The notes beneath the pieces were generated by a model that was not told the DNA's origin, did no database searches, and saw only the letters and a list, made by a program, of their open reading frames with translations. This document shows positions 56,532 to 64,000 of a stretch of DNA of 64,000 nucleotides, piece by piece. Positions within the stretch are counted from its first letter, which is position 1, and the number at the start of each line of letters is the position of its first letter. This DNA comes from Alginatibacterium sediminis (GTDB taxonomy: Bacteria > Pseudomonadota > Gammaproteobacteria > Enterobacterales > Celerinatantimonadaceae): contig NZ_RAQO01000002.1 of NCBI RefSeq assembly GCF_003610775.1, positions 1 to 64,000 of the forward strand. The letters are read 5' to 3'. Both the position numbers and the translations under genes were made by a program.

Positions 56532-57647
56532 CTATCCTTTTGCGGCGCGAGGGCCGTTCTTTGACTTATCGCCCCTAGGCTCTTGCTCCGATTTGGCTTG
56601 GTTTTGAGTTTTAACTTTAACGCCGTCGCGGATGTTAACTAGACCCTCAACAACAATCTCATCACCAATATCAACACCGCTTTCAATCATCACTAGATTG
56701 TCGATACGTGCACCTAATTTAACTTCGGTACGGCGCGCGGTATTTTCTTCATCTAGTCGATATACATAGCGTTTGGTACCTGAATATTCTAACGCTTGAA
56801 CTGGAATCACCGCGGCTTGAACTTCAGGAAAATGTAGGCTTGCCGACATCAACATACCCGGCTTTAGAAGTAGATCTTGATTACCAAACTCGATACGCAC
56901 CCGTATATTTAGCGCTTCATCGTTAACTCGTGAGTCGATTGCAACAAGCTCCCCTTCGAACAAACGATTGGACCACGCCGCTGTTGTCGCACTAACTTGC
57001 ATACCCAAAGCAAGTTTTGACAGGTATTGTTCAGGTACATTGACATCCAAGCGCATCTTGGACAAATCATCAAGTTGCAGCAGCTCTTCACCGCTGTTTA
57101 CAAGTTTTCCACGGCTAAAATCAATGAGACTAACCGTTCCAGCGAATGGTGCTTTAATTTGATGTTCGGACAACTCAACTGTTTCAGCCTCAAGACGTGC
57201 TCGGGCAACAGCGACCAATGCTCTCTGGGCATCGATTTCGGTGACAGTAACGGCGCCTCGATCAACTAAACGGATGAAATCATTAAGAATACGTTCTTGG
57301 TCACTCAGTAGTGCTTTCATCTCGACCACGTTACTCTTAGCGCGTCGGTCGTCAAGTTGAATAAGTAATTGATCTTGTTCAACCGTGCCTTGCTCGCTGA
57401 CCAAAATGTCATCGATTCGGGCTGTCACCAATGACGAAATCTCAACACTGGTAACAGCGTTAAGATTGGCGACCAGCTTAACGCTTGAGTTTAGATTTTG
57501 CGCTGCAACTGAAGCGGTCGCAACTTCAATGGCACTGGGAGTGCGTCCCTTTCGGCCCGATTCAGGTTGTTTTAAAGCATTGAGTTGAGAAAATGCGAAA
57601 TAGGCAAGCAGCCCAGCACAGATAAAGAAGACAGTTGAACGAAGCAT
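56532..57647 (-). CDS. RND efflux periplasmic adaptor (membrane fusion protein)
   Basis: A 371-residue adaptor from the ATG at 57647 (AGGA upstream). One N-terminal anchor (about 3-20), a lipoyl/barrel-sandwich domain split by a helical hairpin (IEVATASVAAQ; ELSEHQIKAPFAGTVSLIDFSRGKLV), and a beta-barrel with AVIPVQALEYSGTKRYVYRL. The C-terminal tail is unusually polar (KTQNQAKSEQEPRGDKS). Operon with the pump and the GFA gene. Confidence 0.9.
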   Translation of the reverse strand: MLRSTVFFICAGLLAYFAFSQLNALKQPESGRKGRTPSAIEVATASVAAQNLNSSVKLVANLNAVTSVEISSLVTARIDDILVSEQGTVEQDQLLIQLDDRRAKSNVVEMKALLSDQERILNDFIRLVDRGAVTVTEIDAQRALVAVARARLEAETVELSEHQIKAPFAGTVSLIDFSRGKLVNSGEELLQLDDLSKMRLDVNVPEQYLSKLALGMQVSATTAAWSNRLFEGELVAIDSRVNDEALNIRVRIEFGNQDLLLKPGMLMSASLHFPEVQAAVIPVQALEYSGTKRYVYRLDEENTARRTEVKLGARIDNLVMIESGVDIGDEIVVEGLVNIRDGVKVKTQNQAKSEQEPRGDKSKNGPRAAKG

Positions 57648-57756
57648 TAGCGTCCTTTCCAAAAATTAGTAAACAAATCATCACGAGCTTGAATGGTACT
57701 AAAGAATATTGAAAAGTACTGAGGTTATGGTGTAAAGAACTGCAAAGTTATATCAA

Positions 57757-57774
57757 AAGCGCCAATCTTGGCGC
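57757..57774 (-). terminator. Intrinsic terminator of pmbA
   Basis: Read leftward: AAGCGCCA, loop AGAT, TGGCGCTT with further T residues (TTTTGAT); 19 bases after the pmbA stop, separating it from the efflux operon. Confidence 0.8.
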
Positions 57775-57792
57775 TTAATTATGCTGAATTAG

Positions 57793-59130
57793 CTAACTGC
57801 CCGCAATCTTCATCGATTCAATTAATACCGAACCCGATTGGATTGAACTACAAGGATCAGGATCATCGGCAATAGCGACGATGTTTTTATACATCTCCTT
57901 GAGGTTTCCGGCAATGGTGATTTCATGTACCGGATACATGATTTTTCCATTTTCAACCCAAAATCCGGCGGCGCCACGTGAATAATCTCCAGTAACAATA
58001 TTAACCCCTTGCCCCATGAGTTCAGTCACCAAAAGCCCTGTTCCCATTTTATCGAGCAAAGCCTGACGCGTCTCGCTCATACCATGCACATACCAATTAT
58101 GGATACCGCCAGCATGCCCTGTGCTTTTCATTCCCAATTTACGTGCACTATAGGTAGTCAACAAATAGCTTTGCAGTTCGCCACTAGTCACTATGTTTTG
58201 TTTTTGAGTGCGGATGCCTTCGCTATCAAAAGGGGTGCTACCAAGACCTTTGAGAACAAATGGATCTTCTGAAATTGACAACCAGTCGGGGAAAATACTT
58301 TGACCCATGCTGTCTAAGAGAAACGACGAACGACGGTATAAATTGCTACCGCTAATCGCCCCGACAAAATGCCCAAATAATCCACTGGCAACTTCCCGGT
58401 CAAATACGACAGGAACGACACATGTATCGATTTTTCGACTATTTAAGCGACTTAAAGTCTTTTGTGCCGCTTCATCTGCAATGCTTGCGATCGACTGAAG
58501 ATCGTTAAAATCTCTAGCTACGCTATACGCGTAGTCGCGCTGCATTTCTTCTTCACCAGCAATCAACATGCAGCTCATACTATGGCGACTGGTTGGGTAA
58601 CCACCGATAAAGCCATGGGAATTACCATAGACTTTAGCACCATAGTGGCTATTAAGGCTGGCACCATCGCTAGCTTTGATTCCAGAATAGCTGGTTGCTT
58701 TAGCTTCTAGCTCGCAAGCTAATTCAATAAAACGTGCCGGTTTAAGATCTTGTGGGTGAAACAGATCTAAATCTCTAACCTCTTTCGCCATTAAATCCGC
58801 ATCGCCAATTCCCGCATCAGGGTCTTGTGAGGTATACCGCGAAATATCCAAAGCAGCATCTAAGGCCTGTTCAATCGCACTCTGACTTAAGTCAGAGGTG
58901 GAAACGCTACCCTTACAGCTATCTTTGTAAAGAGCGATTCCCATCGCGCCATCGCGGTTGAACTCTAAAGTTTCAACTTGTTGGTCGCGGGTTGAAATAG
59001 ACACGCCAGTTTGACGAGAGACGGAAACTTCACATTGATCCGCACCTTTTTCTTTGGCGCGTTTGAGAACAAATTCTACAGCTTCACTTAGCGAGCTTAA
59101 TTCGTCTTTGACTTGTTGTTCGGGCTTCAT
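57793..59130 (-). CDS. pmbA: Metalloprotease subunit PmbA/TldE
   Basis: A 445-residue protein of the TldD/PmbA family (microcin B17 maturation, CcdA degradation). QTGVSISTRDQQVETLEFNRDG, GIKASDGASLNS, DSEGIRTQKQNI and NWYVHGMSETRQALLDKMGTGLLVTELMGQGVN are family stretches. It lacks the HExxxH zinc site, which is in its partner TldD, encoded at 59896-61341. Divergent from yjgA, as in other gammaproteobacteria. Confidence 0.95.
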   Translation of the reverse strand: MKPEQQVKDELSSLSEAVEFVLKRAKEKGADQCEVSVSRQTGVSISTRDQQVETLEFNRDGAMGIALYKDSCKGSVSTSDLSQSAIEQALDAALDISRYTSQDPDAGIGDADLMAKEVRDLDLFHPQDLKPARFIELACELEAKATSYSGIKASDGASLNSHYGAKVYGNSHGFIGGYPTSRHSMSCMLIAGEEEMQRDYAYSVARDFNDLQSIASIADEAAQKTLSRLNSRKIDTCVVPVVFDREVASGLFGHFVGAISGSNLYRRSSFLLDSMGQSIFPDWLSISEDPFVLKGLGSTPFDSEGIRTQKQNIVTSGELQSYLLTTYSARKLGMKSTGHAGGIHNWYVHGMSETRQALLDKMGTGLLVTELMGQGVNIVTGDYSRGAAGFWVENGKIMYPVHEITIAGNLKEMYKNIVAIADDPDPCSSIQSGSVLIESMKIAGS

Positions 59131-59302
59131 GGATACGTTCGTTAATTCGTGATTTTTGGATCATACCACAGCCACGAAAAGCAGGGCCCAGTTTTACACG
59201 ACTAAGAGCGTGACCTAGCAAGCAATAATGCGCCTTTGAATCATTAAACATCAATCCGCTTTAGTGATATCATTGCGCGATTACAGTTATTGAGAAGCCC
59301 CC

Positions 59303-59821
59303 ATGTCAGAAAAGCCATTTGACGAACCAGAAGACGAGATCATCTGGGTCAGTAAATCGGAGATGAAACGCGAGTCGCAGTTAAAGCGTGAGATCGCTAT
59401 CAGTCTGATAGCCTTGAAAGTCAAGCAAGTAGAAACCGTGCCCTTAAGTGCGGAAATGTTTGAAGCGGTTGCCTTAGGTCGTCGCTTGCAAGGTAAGCAT
59501 GAAGCATTGCGTCGCCACTTAAACTATATGGCCAAACTGATGTTCCATGAGGATCTAGAAGGCATAGAATTAGCGTTAAGATTAGTCAAAGATGCGCCTT
59601 TTTTACACAAGCGCAAGCTAGAAGAACTTGAACTTTTGAGTGCAAAAGTCATCCAAGAAGGGGATGCAGCAGTCGAGCAGCTATTAGCCGATTATCCTAA
59701 ATTAGAGCGCCAACGGATCCGCCAAATAACGCGCAACACTAAGAAGAATGGCGAAGAGAAGACGATAGTGGAATTGACTAAGTTTTTGAAAAAAGAACTA
59801 TTGGAAGCCGGTCTATTCTAA
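59303..59821 (+). CDS. yjgA: Ribosome biogenesis protein YjgA (DarP, DUF615)
   Basis: A 172-residue highly charged helical protein. IIWVSKSEMKRESQLKREI, LGRRLQGKHEALRRHLNYMAKLM and ERQRIRQITRNTKKN are the DUF615 signatures. DarP helps 50S subunit maturation, binding near the peptidyl transferase centre. It lies between pmbA (divergent) and tldD (convergent). Confidence 0.94.
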   Translation: MSEKPFDEPEDEIIWVSKSEMKRESQLKREIAISLIALKVKQVETVPLSAEMFEAVALGRRLQGKHEALRRHLNYMAKLMFHEDLEGIELALRLVKDAPFLHKRKLEELELLSAKVIQEGDAAVEQLLADYPKLERQRIRQITRNTKKNGEEKTIVELTKFLKKELLEAGLF

Positions 59822-59841
59822 AATAGTAATCGTTTTGGAAC

Positions 59842-59879
59842 AAAAAAAGCGGCTCTACATTTGTAGTGCCGCTTTTTTA
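59842..59879. terminator. Bidirectional terminator between yjgA and tldD
   Basis: A-rich arm and AAGCGGC, inner CTAC, loop ATTT, GTAG, GCCGCTT and T-rich arm: about 15 pairs with one internal T-T mismatch, flanked by A and T runs, so it works for both convergent genes. Confidence 0.92.
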
Positions 59880-59895
59880 TTGAAAGTCGTGCGAG

Positions 59896-61341
59896 CTAAA
59901 CCGTACCGCCGACGGTCAATTGGTCAAGCTTTAAAGTCGGCTGTCCCACACCTACCGGTACGCTTTGACCGTCTTTGCCACAAATCCCAACGCCCATATC
60001 GAGATTTAAATCGTTACCAACCATAGAGACTTGCTGCATCGCTTCAGGGCCATTTCCAATCAATGTTGCGCCTTTAATCGGAGCAGTTACTTTGCCATCT
60101 TCGATTAAATAGGCTTCCGATGCCGAAAATACAAATTTACCAGATGTAATGTCCACTTGGCCGCCGCCAAAGTTAGGCGCATAAATACCTTTTTTAACCG
60201 AGGCAATGATTTCCTCGTGTTCGCTCTCGCCTGCTAACATATAGGTATTGGTCATACGCGGCATAGGTAAATGAGCATATGATTCTCGTCGGCCATTACC
60301 CGTCGCTTTAGTCCCCATTAAGCGCGCATTCATTTTGTCCTGCATGTAGCCGCATAAAATACCGTTTTCAATGAGTACATTATATTGACCCGCTGTACCT
60401 TCATCATCAATGCTCAATGAGCCACGTCTATTTTGAAGGGTGCCATCATCAACGATAGTACATAACGAAGACGCAACTCGTTTACCCATTTTTCCAGAAA
60501 AAGCGGATGAGCCTTTGCGGTTAAAATCACCTTCGAGTCCGTGTCCAACAGCTTCATGTAAAAGCACGCCTGGCCAACCGCTACCAAGTACCACTGGCAT
60601 TAAACCGGCAGGAGCATCTACCGCTTCGAGATTTACCATGGCTTGTCGAACGGCCTCTTTAACAAAATTCATTGCCAGCTCTAAACCATTTTGTTCTTCA
60701 AAAAATACATTGTAATCGTGACGTCCACCACCACCAGAAGAGCCGCGCTCACGGCGTCCATTGCGCTCGGCAAGCACTGAACAACTAAAACGAACCAGTG
60801 GCCGAACGTCGTTAGCTAAAGTTCCATCACTTGCGGCCACTAGCACTTCTTCAAATACACCGCTAAGGCTAACCGTTACTTGCGTAATACTCGGCTCTAA
60901 GCTGCGCGCGTATGCGTCGGCTCGTTTTAGCAGATCTATTTTTTGTGGTCGAGGAATACTATTTAGCGGATCGACATGGCTATAAAATGCCGGATGCTTT
61001 TGAGGCGTAAAGTCGGCCACTTGGCCTTTACCACCAATTCGGCTAATACCTGAAGCAGCTTCACAGATTTGTAATAGCGAATCCATTTCGATGCTGTCGC
61101 AATAGGCAAAACCACTTTGTTCACCACTAACGGCGCGAACACCGACACCTTGTTCTACATTATAATTACCTTCGCGGACAATCCCGTCCTCTAAGACCCA
61201 CGACTCATGGCGACTTTTCTGAAAGTATAAATCTGAATAATCCACATCTTTTTTCTGAAGAATACTGAGCGCTTGTTTGAGCCCTGACTCTCCAATTTTG
61301 GCAGATACAAGAACAGATTGTTTGAGGTTTTCAAATGCCAT
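59896..61341 (-). CDS. tldD: Metalloprotease TldD
   Basis: A 481-residue protease from the ATG at 61341 ([11 protein letters not shown]), which gives the same length as E. coli TldD; an earlier ATG adds 13 residues. The zinc site HEAVGH is in [46 protein letters not shown] and [27 protein letters not shown] are C-terminal hallmarks. Works as a heterodimer with PmbA. The nitrilase-family gene is ten bases upstream on the same strand. Confidence 0.96.
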   Translation of the reverse strand: MAFENLKQSVLVSAKIGESGLKQALSILQKKDVDYSDLYFQKSRHESWVLEDGIVREGNYNVEQGVGVRAVSGEQSGFAYCDSIEMDSLLQICEAASGISRIGGKGQVADFTPQKHPAFYSHVDPLNSIPRPQKIDLLKRADAYARSLEPSITQVTVSLSGVFEEVLVAASDGTLANDVRPLVRFSCSVLAERNGRRERGSSGGGGRHDYNVFFEEQNGLELAMNFVKEAVRQAMVNLEAVDAPAGLMPVVLGSGWPGVLLHEAVGHGLEGDFNRKGSSAFSGKMGKRVASSLCTIVDDGTLQNRRGSLSIDDEGTAGQYNVLIENGILCGYMQDKMNARLMGTKATGNGRRESYAHLPMPRMTNTYMLAGESEHEEIIASVKKGIYAPNFGGGQVDITSGKFVFSASEAYLIEDGKVTAPIKGATLIGNGPEAMQQVSMVGNDLNLDMGVGICGKDGQSVPVGVGQPTLKLDQLTVGGTV

Positions 61342-61351
61342 GTTTAGTCTT

Positions 61352-62170
61352 CTATTTCCAAGAAATTTGCAAGTGCTCACTAACAGCTAAAGGCATGTTA
61401 CGCCGCACTTGATCTATAAGGTCGAAATCAACAGGTACGCTAATCGTTGCGATGTCTTGCTCGCAACTGGCGACAATCGTTCCCCAAGGATCGACGATCA
61501 TCGAATGCCCCCAAGTCTGGCGTTTTTCTCCGTGCTGACCACATTGATTAGCTGCCACTACATAGCATTGGTTTTCAATCGCCCTGGCTTGTATCAGTTG
61601 TTGCCAGTGCGCAGAACCGGTTGCTGCGGTAAACGCCGCGGGGATGGTAACGATATCACAGCCCTGTTTTCGCAACAGCTGATATAACGCGCTAAATCGC
61701 AGATCAAAGCAAATACTTAGACCTACGCGAGCTTTTTTAGTATCAAAACAAGCCAAACGCGAGCCAGCCTTAAAACTATCAGACTCACGATACCGACCAA
61801 CGCCATCAGCTACATCAACATCGAACAAATGCAGTTTGTCGTATGATTCGAGCAATTGACCTTGCGGATCAAAGGCTAAAGATGTCGTATAGCATCGTTG
61901 AGGATCCGAGCATAAAATCGGAAAACTACCGGCTATCAAATAGCTTTGCGACTCTTTAGCCCATTGTGCTAAAACACGCTGAACAGGACCCTGACCCCGC
62001 GCTTCTGCAATCCCAAGGTAAGCTTCTCGCTGCGCCATTAATGCAAAGTTTTCAGGCAACAAGATAAGGTCGCCAGCTCGACAACTTAAGCCCTCTATTA
62101 GCAACCGTGCTTGTTCAAGATTCGCGTCGAGATCATCTTGGGAGTTCATTTGTATCGCGTGCAATTGCAT
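61352..62170 (-). CDS. Carbon-nitrogen hydrolase (nitrilase superfamily, Nit1/YbeM-like)
   Basis: A 272-residue hydrolase with the Glu-Lys-Cys triad: Glu in [10 protein letters not shown], Lys in [11 protein letters not shown] and Cys in [18 protein letters not shown]. The sequence is that of the Nit branch related to deaminated-glutathione amidase. It lies between the yhdP-like gene and tldD, the usual order (yhdP-nit-tldD) in many gammaproteobacteria. Confidence 0.9.
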   Translation of the reverse strand: MQLHAIQMNSQDDLDANLEQARLLIEGLSCRAGDLILLPENFALMAQREAYLGIAEARGQGPVQRVLAQWAKESQSYLIAGSFPILCSDPQRCYTTSLAFDPQGQLLESYDKLHLFDVDVADGVGRYRESDSFKAGSRLACFDTKKARVGLSICFDLRFSALYQLLRKQGCDIVTIPAAFTAATGSAHWQQLIQARAIENQCYVVAANQCGQHGEKRQTWGHSMIVDPWGTIVASCEQDIATISVPVDFDLIDQVRRNMPLAVSEHLQISWK

Positions 62171-62188
62171 AGCTATAATCCTTCGGTA

Positions 62189-64000
62189 CTATTGAGCACT
62201 TCCCTTAACGGCTTCCCACATATCGTTCGGCATTTTCATAGGTTCTTGCACTCGTTGCGATTCAATAAGTTCCGGTTGTTCGATATTACCACTGAGTTGG
62301 AAATCAACACGGGTAACGACATCGACCACCGGTTCAAATAGTTTTGAAAGTGCGTAGACAGCAACGCCCGTAATCGGAGTTGCAACGAAAGCGGTAACTA
62401 CGGCAACACTGGTCGTTAGATTTGGAGAAAAACTCACTCGATAATCAATCAAACCACTTTGAAAGTTCAAACTTCCCTGCCCTCGTAGGTTTCCGGCTCC
62501 GCCATTTAAATAAAAATCATCGTTTTGTACTAAACCATTTTTAGCCTGAATTGACGCACTGATGGAATCATAGTGCAGGCCTTTATCAAACACGTCGGTA
62601 AAATCAAGCTTAAGCCGACGCCTTACACTTTCCAGACTAGCAATAGCTAGCCAACGGGTTCCTTTGTCATCGACTTCAGTAAATGTACCCTGTTCACCAT
62701 TAAACTTTGCATAACCGCTCAGCGAAGATAGCAAGGGTTGGAAGGGGGCGTCATTCCAACTAAGGTTTGCAACTAGCGTGGCTGGCGTATCTAGAATTGG
62801 ACTTTCTATGCCTAAGTTGTTGATGAAGGACTCCAAGGATTGGCTGTTATAGTCAACTCGCATTCGAGTAAATTCTTTTTTAGAGGAGCGGCTATACCAA
62901 TCGAAATCCAAATTTAGTTTATTCTGAGCCTGGTTGATATCGAGCGTTGCATGCTCAATTACACCTTTTTTGACCGGTACATTGATAGCTACCTGTCCGA
63001 GATTATAGCGACCAATTTCACAACGTTTACAATTCAAACGCCAAGGCACCATATTCTCTCTCAAACGACGAACTTGCTCCACTGGCATGCGACGATTCTG
63101 ACTCTCCAATAAACTTTCATTTTCATCTGGTTTAGCAATTTGCATTTGTGCTAATAGCGCTTTCTCAATATCAATTTGAATAGGATTTTGAATGCTAATC
63201 AGTTTTGGGATCTTAGCGCTTAGTGTCACTTGCTTGGATTGTAAGCGTAATGGCGTCGATGATCTTGGTAAGTATTCGATACTTAGGTCGTCGATAAATT
63301 GCTGATTCCAGTCTAATTTATCGATTTCGGTACGCAAATATACCAAGTTTGGCCACTGTAGTGTCGAACTAGAATTTACTGTTCTCGTTGACGATTTGTG
63401 CTTTACGGAGTTGAAAGCCAGGTCCAACCAAGGCTGTAAACTTAAGCTGGGATAGTTAATGTCAATCGCTAAACCTGAATCCTTGCGTACTGATTTGACG
63501 CCACCGAGTTGCAAGTGTATCGATTGAACTTGTAACTTTTCTTGGTGACGTAGGCTGGCGTCGAGTTGCACGTGATTTGGGCTTTGCCAGAAAACTTGGC
63601 TACCTTTTTCTGAACCCGAAACCTTGAGTACACTCGGCCATTTTTGACCACGACTTTTTTCCAATGGTTTTGGAAACAAGCTTTGAACACCGACCAAGTC
63701 ACTATTAAAATTAGCACTGTAGGTGAAGTCTCCACTGCTAGGTAAATCAATATCTACTTGACCCTTCCAATTAAAATCACCCTTCACATAGGGATCTAAG
63801 TCAACCGTAATTGCCTCTGAAAACAGCGCAACTGGCCAACGACCTCCAAGCTGAATTTGGGTCTGATTGCTTGTGGCTTGTGGTGCACTAGTAAACGAAA
63901 AGTCCAAAGGCAGTTGTTTCCACGAGCCTCGAAATTCTTTGCCTTCAATTGATTCGTTTTCGAAATGTAGGGCGCCATTAGCACCTGAGATGTGATGTCC
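62189..64000 (-). CDS. yhdP: YhdP family AsmA-like protein, C-terminal part (cut by window end)
   Basis: An open frame runs through the right edge, so the 5' part lies beyond base 64000; 603 residues are visible, about half of a normal YhdP (near 1270). Stretches such as KFNGEQGTFTEVDDKG, WLAIASLESVRRRLKLDFTDVF, YLNGGAGNLRGQGSLNF and TPITGVAVYALSKLFEPVVD are typical of the YhdP C-terminus. YhdP is a large inner-membrane-anchored bridge-like protein involved in phospholipid transport to the outer membrane. Position upstream of nit and tldD supports the name. Confidence 0.88.
   Translation of the reverse strand, partial: GHHISGANGALHFENESIEGKEFRGSWKQLPLDFSFTSAPQATSNQTQIQLGGRWPVALFSEAITVDLDPYVKGDFNWKGQVDIDLPSSGDFTYSANFNSDLVGVQSLFPKPLEKSRGQKWPSVLKVSGSEKGSQVFWQSPNHVQLDASLRHQEKLQVQSIHLQLGGVKSVRKDSGLAIDINYPSLSLQPWLDLAFNSVKHKSSTRTVNSSSTLQWPNLVYLRTEIDKLDWNQQFIDDLSIEYLPRSSTPLRLQSKQVTLSAKIPKLISIQNPIQIDIEKALLAQMQIAKPDENESLLESQNRRMPVEQVRRLRENMVPWRLNCKRCEIGRYNLGQVAINVPVKKGVIEHATLDINQAQNKLNLDFDWYSRSSKKEFTRMRVDYNSQSLESFINNLGIESPILDTPATLVANLSWNDAPFQPLLSSLSGYAKFNGEQGTFTEVDDKGTRWLAIASLESVRRRLKLDFTDVFDKGLHYDSISASIQAKNGLVQNDDFYLNGGAGNLRGQGSLNFQSGLIDYRVSFSPNLTTSVAVVTAFVATPITGVAVYALSKLFEPVVDVVTRVDFQLSGNIEQPELIESQRVQEPMKMPNDMWEAVKGSAQ

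Overview
The window looks like a chromosomal segment of a marine-type gammaproteobacterium, most probably of the order Alteromonadales (relatives of Shewanella, Colwellia, Pseudoalteromonas). Evidence: a Crp nearly identical to that of E. coli; the gene order prkB-yhfA(OsmC)-crp next to yheU/yheT; an ast cluster linked to pabA; the block pilMNOPQ-aroK-aroB-damX-dam-rpe-gph-trpS divergent from a PBP1A gene; and small families typical of these bacteria (TIGR02922, DUF3624, DUF2970). The genus cannot be told from the sequence. No transposase, integrase, phage gene, CRISPR array or tRNA gene was seen.

Layout. 1-170: leftward promoter(s) resembling an rRNA operon P1/P2 pair; the transcribed gene lies outside the window. 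346-6053: small conserved genes, a PLP aminotransferase with a flavin reductase, a DUF1127 protein, a divergent MiaA-like enzyme and a secreted clan-A glycosidase. 6190-9852: yheU, yheT, prkB, yhfA, crp and a small lipoprotein gene that appears frameshifted. 10018-19139: aldo/keto reductase, an AcoR-type sigma54 activator and the six-gene glycerol-type ABC transporter glpSTPQUV, preceded by sigma54-type promoters and a palindrome. 19203-24930: arginine succinyltransferase pathway genes astC, astA, astD with a DUF1338 enzyme, then pabA. 25051-31173: a 1694-residue hybrid sensor kinase followed by an HD-GYP response regulator. 31427-43114: a leftward run of trpS, gph, rpe, dam, damX, aroB, aroK and pilQPONM. 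43265-51440: mrcA, oxyR, glgC and a DctPQM TRAP transporter behind a sigma54-type promoter with paired upstream repeats. 51494-53026: tag and a tandem array of four tiny genes. 53041-64000: a GFA-family protein, an RND efflux pair, pmbA, yjgA, tldD, a nitrilase-family gene and the C-terminal part of a YhdP-like gene cut by the window end.

How the parts work together. Two transport operons (glycerol ABC and TRAP) each show a GG-N10-GC sigma54 promoter with inverted repeats at the distance expected for an enhancer-binding activator; the AcoR-type activator is divergent from the first. Arginine degradation genes are grouped with a cluster of ArgR-like half-sites. TldD and PmbA(TldE) are the two halves of one metalloprotease and flank yjgA.

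The most novel item is at 52216-52674: four 30-32 codon genes, each with its own ribosome binding site, arranged as two copies of a two-gene unit and all ending in a shared aromatic/charged C-terminus (E-x-E-Q-x-F-Y-D-R/S-Y/F). Two copies differ by eight silent codons and only one amino-acid change, which is strong evidence that they are translated and selected. No family could be assigned.
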